NCBI GenBank assembly: GCA_964567855.1
Contig: CAZMOE010000001.1
Location: 124,001-188,000 of the forward strand
Direction: 5' to 3'
DNA length: 64,000 bases
DNA from: Liminaster sp964567855
Lineage (GTDB): Bacteria > Bacteroidota > Bacteroidia > Bacteroidales > UBA3663
Part shown: positions 62,807 to 64,000 of the stretch, piece by piece
Layout of the letters: the number at the start of each line of letters is the position of its first letter
Position numbering within the stretch: the first letter of the stretch is position 1
Program-made: the position numbers and the translations under genes
Notes under the pieces: model-generated
Told to the model about the DNA's origin: nothing
The model's database searches: none
Seen by the model: the letters and a program-made list of their open reading frames with translations, nothing else

Positions 62807-62839
62807 AATCAAGAGTTAGAACCTTTCTAACTCTTGATT
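62807..62839 (-). terminator. Hairpin after the partial secreted-protein gene
   Basis: A perfect 14-bp stem (62807-62820 with 62826-62839) with a 5-base loop lies 33 bases past the stop at 62873 on the - strand. An AT-rich tract follows. Confidence 0.75.
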
Positions 62840-62872
62840 GATTAATTCGAAAACTATTTCTATTTGACTATA

Positions 62873-64000
62873 TTACCGCACTATTGCTTTCTTTCCCCTC
62901 TTTATCAGGACCCCCTGCGAGTTTTGGGTCGCAATTGTACCGTCTATGGTGTAAATCGTCCCAGCAGTATTACCATCGATAAAGATACTTTCGATACCCG
63001 CAAGTCCCTCCGTCAGCAAATATTCACCTGCCCATGAATCAAGTATCGTGAGGTTTTCTATTTTCTGAATATATCCGCTGAAGTCTTTTATCTTATAGCG
63101 CTCGGTAACTTTCTCCCATACACCGTTTTTAAGAACGAGCGCATTCAATGGATATTGATATGTACTGTTACTGAACTGTCCTCTTAGTCCATTGGAATTG
63201 GTCTTTGCCGATTTTGCTTTCTCGCCGCTTTCTAAGAAGACCACTTCTGTCCCAGTTGTATAATATATATAAGGTGTACCTGCCTCAGTTGCATCAACCT
63301 TGCGGATTGCAATCTTCGATTGGTAGGCAGTGATGCCTGCTATTTCATAGAATGAGGTATTCTCAGGGATGGATATAGCATATGGCAAACATACGGTTCC
63401 CCATCCGGATACATCTACGGAATCCCTGAAGGCTTGTATCTGACGAAGCTGGAAATCAGTGGCGCACCACCATTTGGATCCAGTAAAACCAACGGTCAGG
63501 GCATCTTTCTCTGTTATATATATATAAGGTGTATGCAAAGGTTCCCACTTCTCACTGTCTGCAAATGTCGGGATGTCGAAAACGCCACGACTTATGATCG
63601 GAGTTGACAGAGAATCGTCGCGCGACACAATAAAGCCGTGTTGGTCAGCTACGCAAAAGTGTTGCGTGGCTGCCTTCATTTCAAAAGAATAGAAACCGTG
63701 ATCGAGTTTTGTCACTCTCTGGGTTGTCTCCATTGCGGTTTCTTTGGCCTCGAACGGACCGCTCTTTAGGGCCGTTGCGTTGAGGACATATACAATTGCA
63801 CTTTGGGTCTTTTCGTAAAGAGCCGCATAAGCCGCGTTTATGTCGCTTGCAGCGGTGGCAGCATTCAAGTTGTCAAGAAGAGTAGAAATTTCCTCGTAAC
63901 CGTCAACCTTGATATTAATGGCAAGTTCCGCATCTGCCACCAAAGCAGGAATCGCCTTAATGGTTTTCATCGCTGCAAGTGATGCCTTAATATTCTTTTC
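62873..64000 (-). CDS. C-terminal part of a second secreted modular protein (5' end outside window)
   Basis: The frame stays open to the right edge, and the ATG at 63970 lies inside a helical spacer, so the true start is outside. About 375 residues are visible: a FIVAR-like helical spacer (ISTLLDNLNAATAASDINAAYAALYEK), a beta module ending CATDFQLRQIQAF, and a second domain starting WGTVCLPYAISIPENTSFYEI that is common in large Bacteroidales surface proteins. The C-terminus (IYTIDGTIATQNSQGVLIKRGKKAIV) has the same form as that of the 1107-residue neighbour. The two proteins likely share an export route. No enzyme motif is visible in this part. Confidence 0.7.
   Translation of the reverse strand, partial: EKNIKASLAAMKTIKAIPALVADAELAINIKVDGYEEISTLLDNLNAATAASDINAAYAALYEKTQSAIVYVLNATALKSGPFEAKETAMETTQRVTKLDHGFYSFEMKAATQHFCVADQHGFIVSRDDSLSTPIISRGVFDIPTFADSEKWEPLHTPYIYITEKDALTVGFTGSKWWCATDFQLRQIQAFRDSVDVSGWGTVCLPYAISIPENTSFYEIAGITAYQSKIAIRKVDATEAGTPYIYYTTGTEVVFLESGEKAKSAKTNSNGLRGQFSNSTYQYPLNALVLKNGVWEKVTERYKIKDFSGYIQKIENLTILDSWAGEYLLTEGLAGIESIFIDGNTAGTIYTIDGTIATQNSQGVLIKRGKKAIVR

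Larger units (their letters stand above)
62357..62872. other. AT-rich non-coding gap of 516 bases
   Basis: No gene is visible on either strand. It holds the - strand promoter with a tandem 9-bp repeat (62414-62448), an inverted repeat at 62634-62673 and a terminator at 62807-62839. In the remaining 62449-62633 and 62674-62806 I see nothing recognisable beyond short GTCTAT-like words. Confidence 0.8.

Noticed and set aside
1..64000. tRNA, rRNA, CRISPR arrays, insertion sequences, integrase genes or attachment sites
   Set aside because: All gaps between genes were read on both strands and none shows cloverleaf, array, terminal inverted repeat with transposase, or similar signs.

Overview
The window looks like a chromosomal segment of a Bacteroidales bacterium (phylum Bacteroidota). 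Reasons: SusC/SusD pairs, lipoboxes followed by acidic residues, several promoters of the Bacteroidota TTTG / TAnnTTTG type, a murC-independent MurA with Asp in place of the catalytic Cys, DUF4919 and DUF5686 proteins, and a purH-mreBCD-pbp2-rodA order familiar from Bacteroides. I cannot name genus or species; a gut saccharolytic lineage is likely. No tRNA, rRNA, CRISPR array, integrase or insertion sequence was found. Left part (1-17.7 kb): housekeeping genes, mostly on the + strand. They are the end of a PdxA-like gene, murA, rimM, a Nif3-family gene with its zinc-ribbon partner, dnaB, a DUF4919 gene, a secreted endonuclease/phosphatase-fold gene on the - strand, a DbpA-domain DEAD-box helicase, dipeptidyl peptidase III, an AlkD-like/Fur-like/purA set, pyrH, frr and rsgA. 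17.7-25.9 kb: an outer-membrane DUF5686 barrel, a - strand iron-sulfur electron-transfer pair (a NapH-NapG fusion and a small Tat-type ferredoxin), and a rhamnogalacturonan cassette (PL11 lyase, GH105 unsaturated hydrolase, L-rhamnose mutarotase). 26-38.5 kb: a long - strand block. Read in its own direction it runs U32 peptidase, a half-length purH, mreB, mreC, mreD, pbp2, rodA, sbcD, sbcC, so it couples cell-shape synthesis with DNA-end processing. 38.5-41.6 kb: gnd-zwf, the oxidative pentose phosphate pair, without a 6-phosphogluconolactonase gene beside it. 41.7-58.9 kb: a visibly more AT-rich - strand operon of seven genes, in transcription order FAS1 lipoprotein (906 aa), SusC, SusD, FAS1 lipoprotein (689 aa), FAS1 lipoprotein (594 aa), SusC, SusD. 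It has no glycosidase, protease, sigma/anti-sigma or hybrid two-component gene. This is the best candidate for an undescribed system: two nutrient-import pairs sharing one operon with three large surface fasciclin proteins. 59-64 kb: two large secreted modular proteins (the second cut by the window edge) ending in similar short C-terminal sorting-like motifs. The first is preceded by a clear promoter that carries a tandem 9-bp repeat. Other points worth attention are the PdxA-like protein that lacks the usual metal-binding motifs, the fosfomycin-insensitive type of MurA, and PurH reduced to its IMP cyclohydrolase half.
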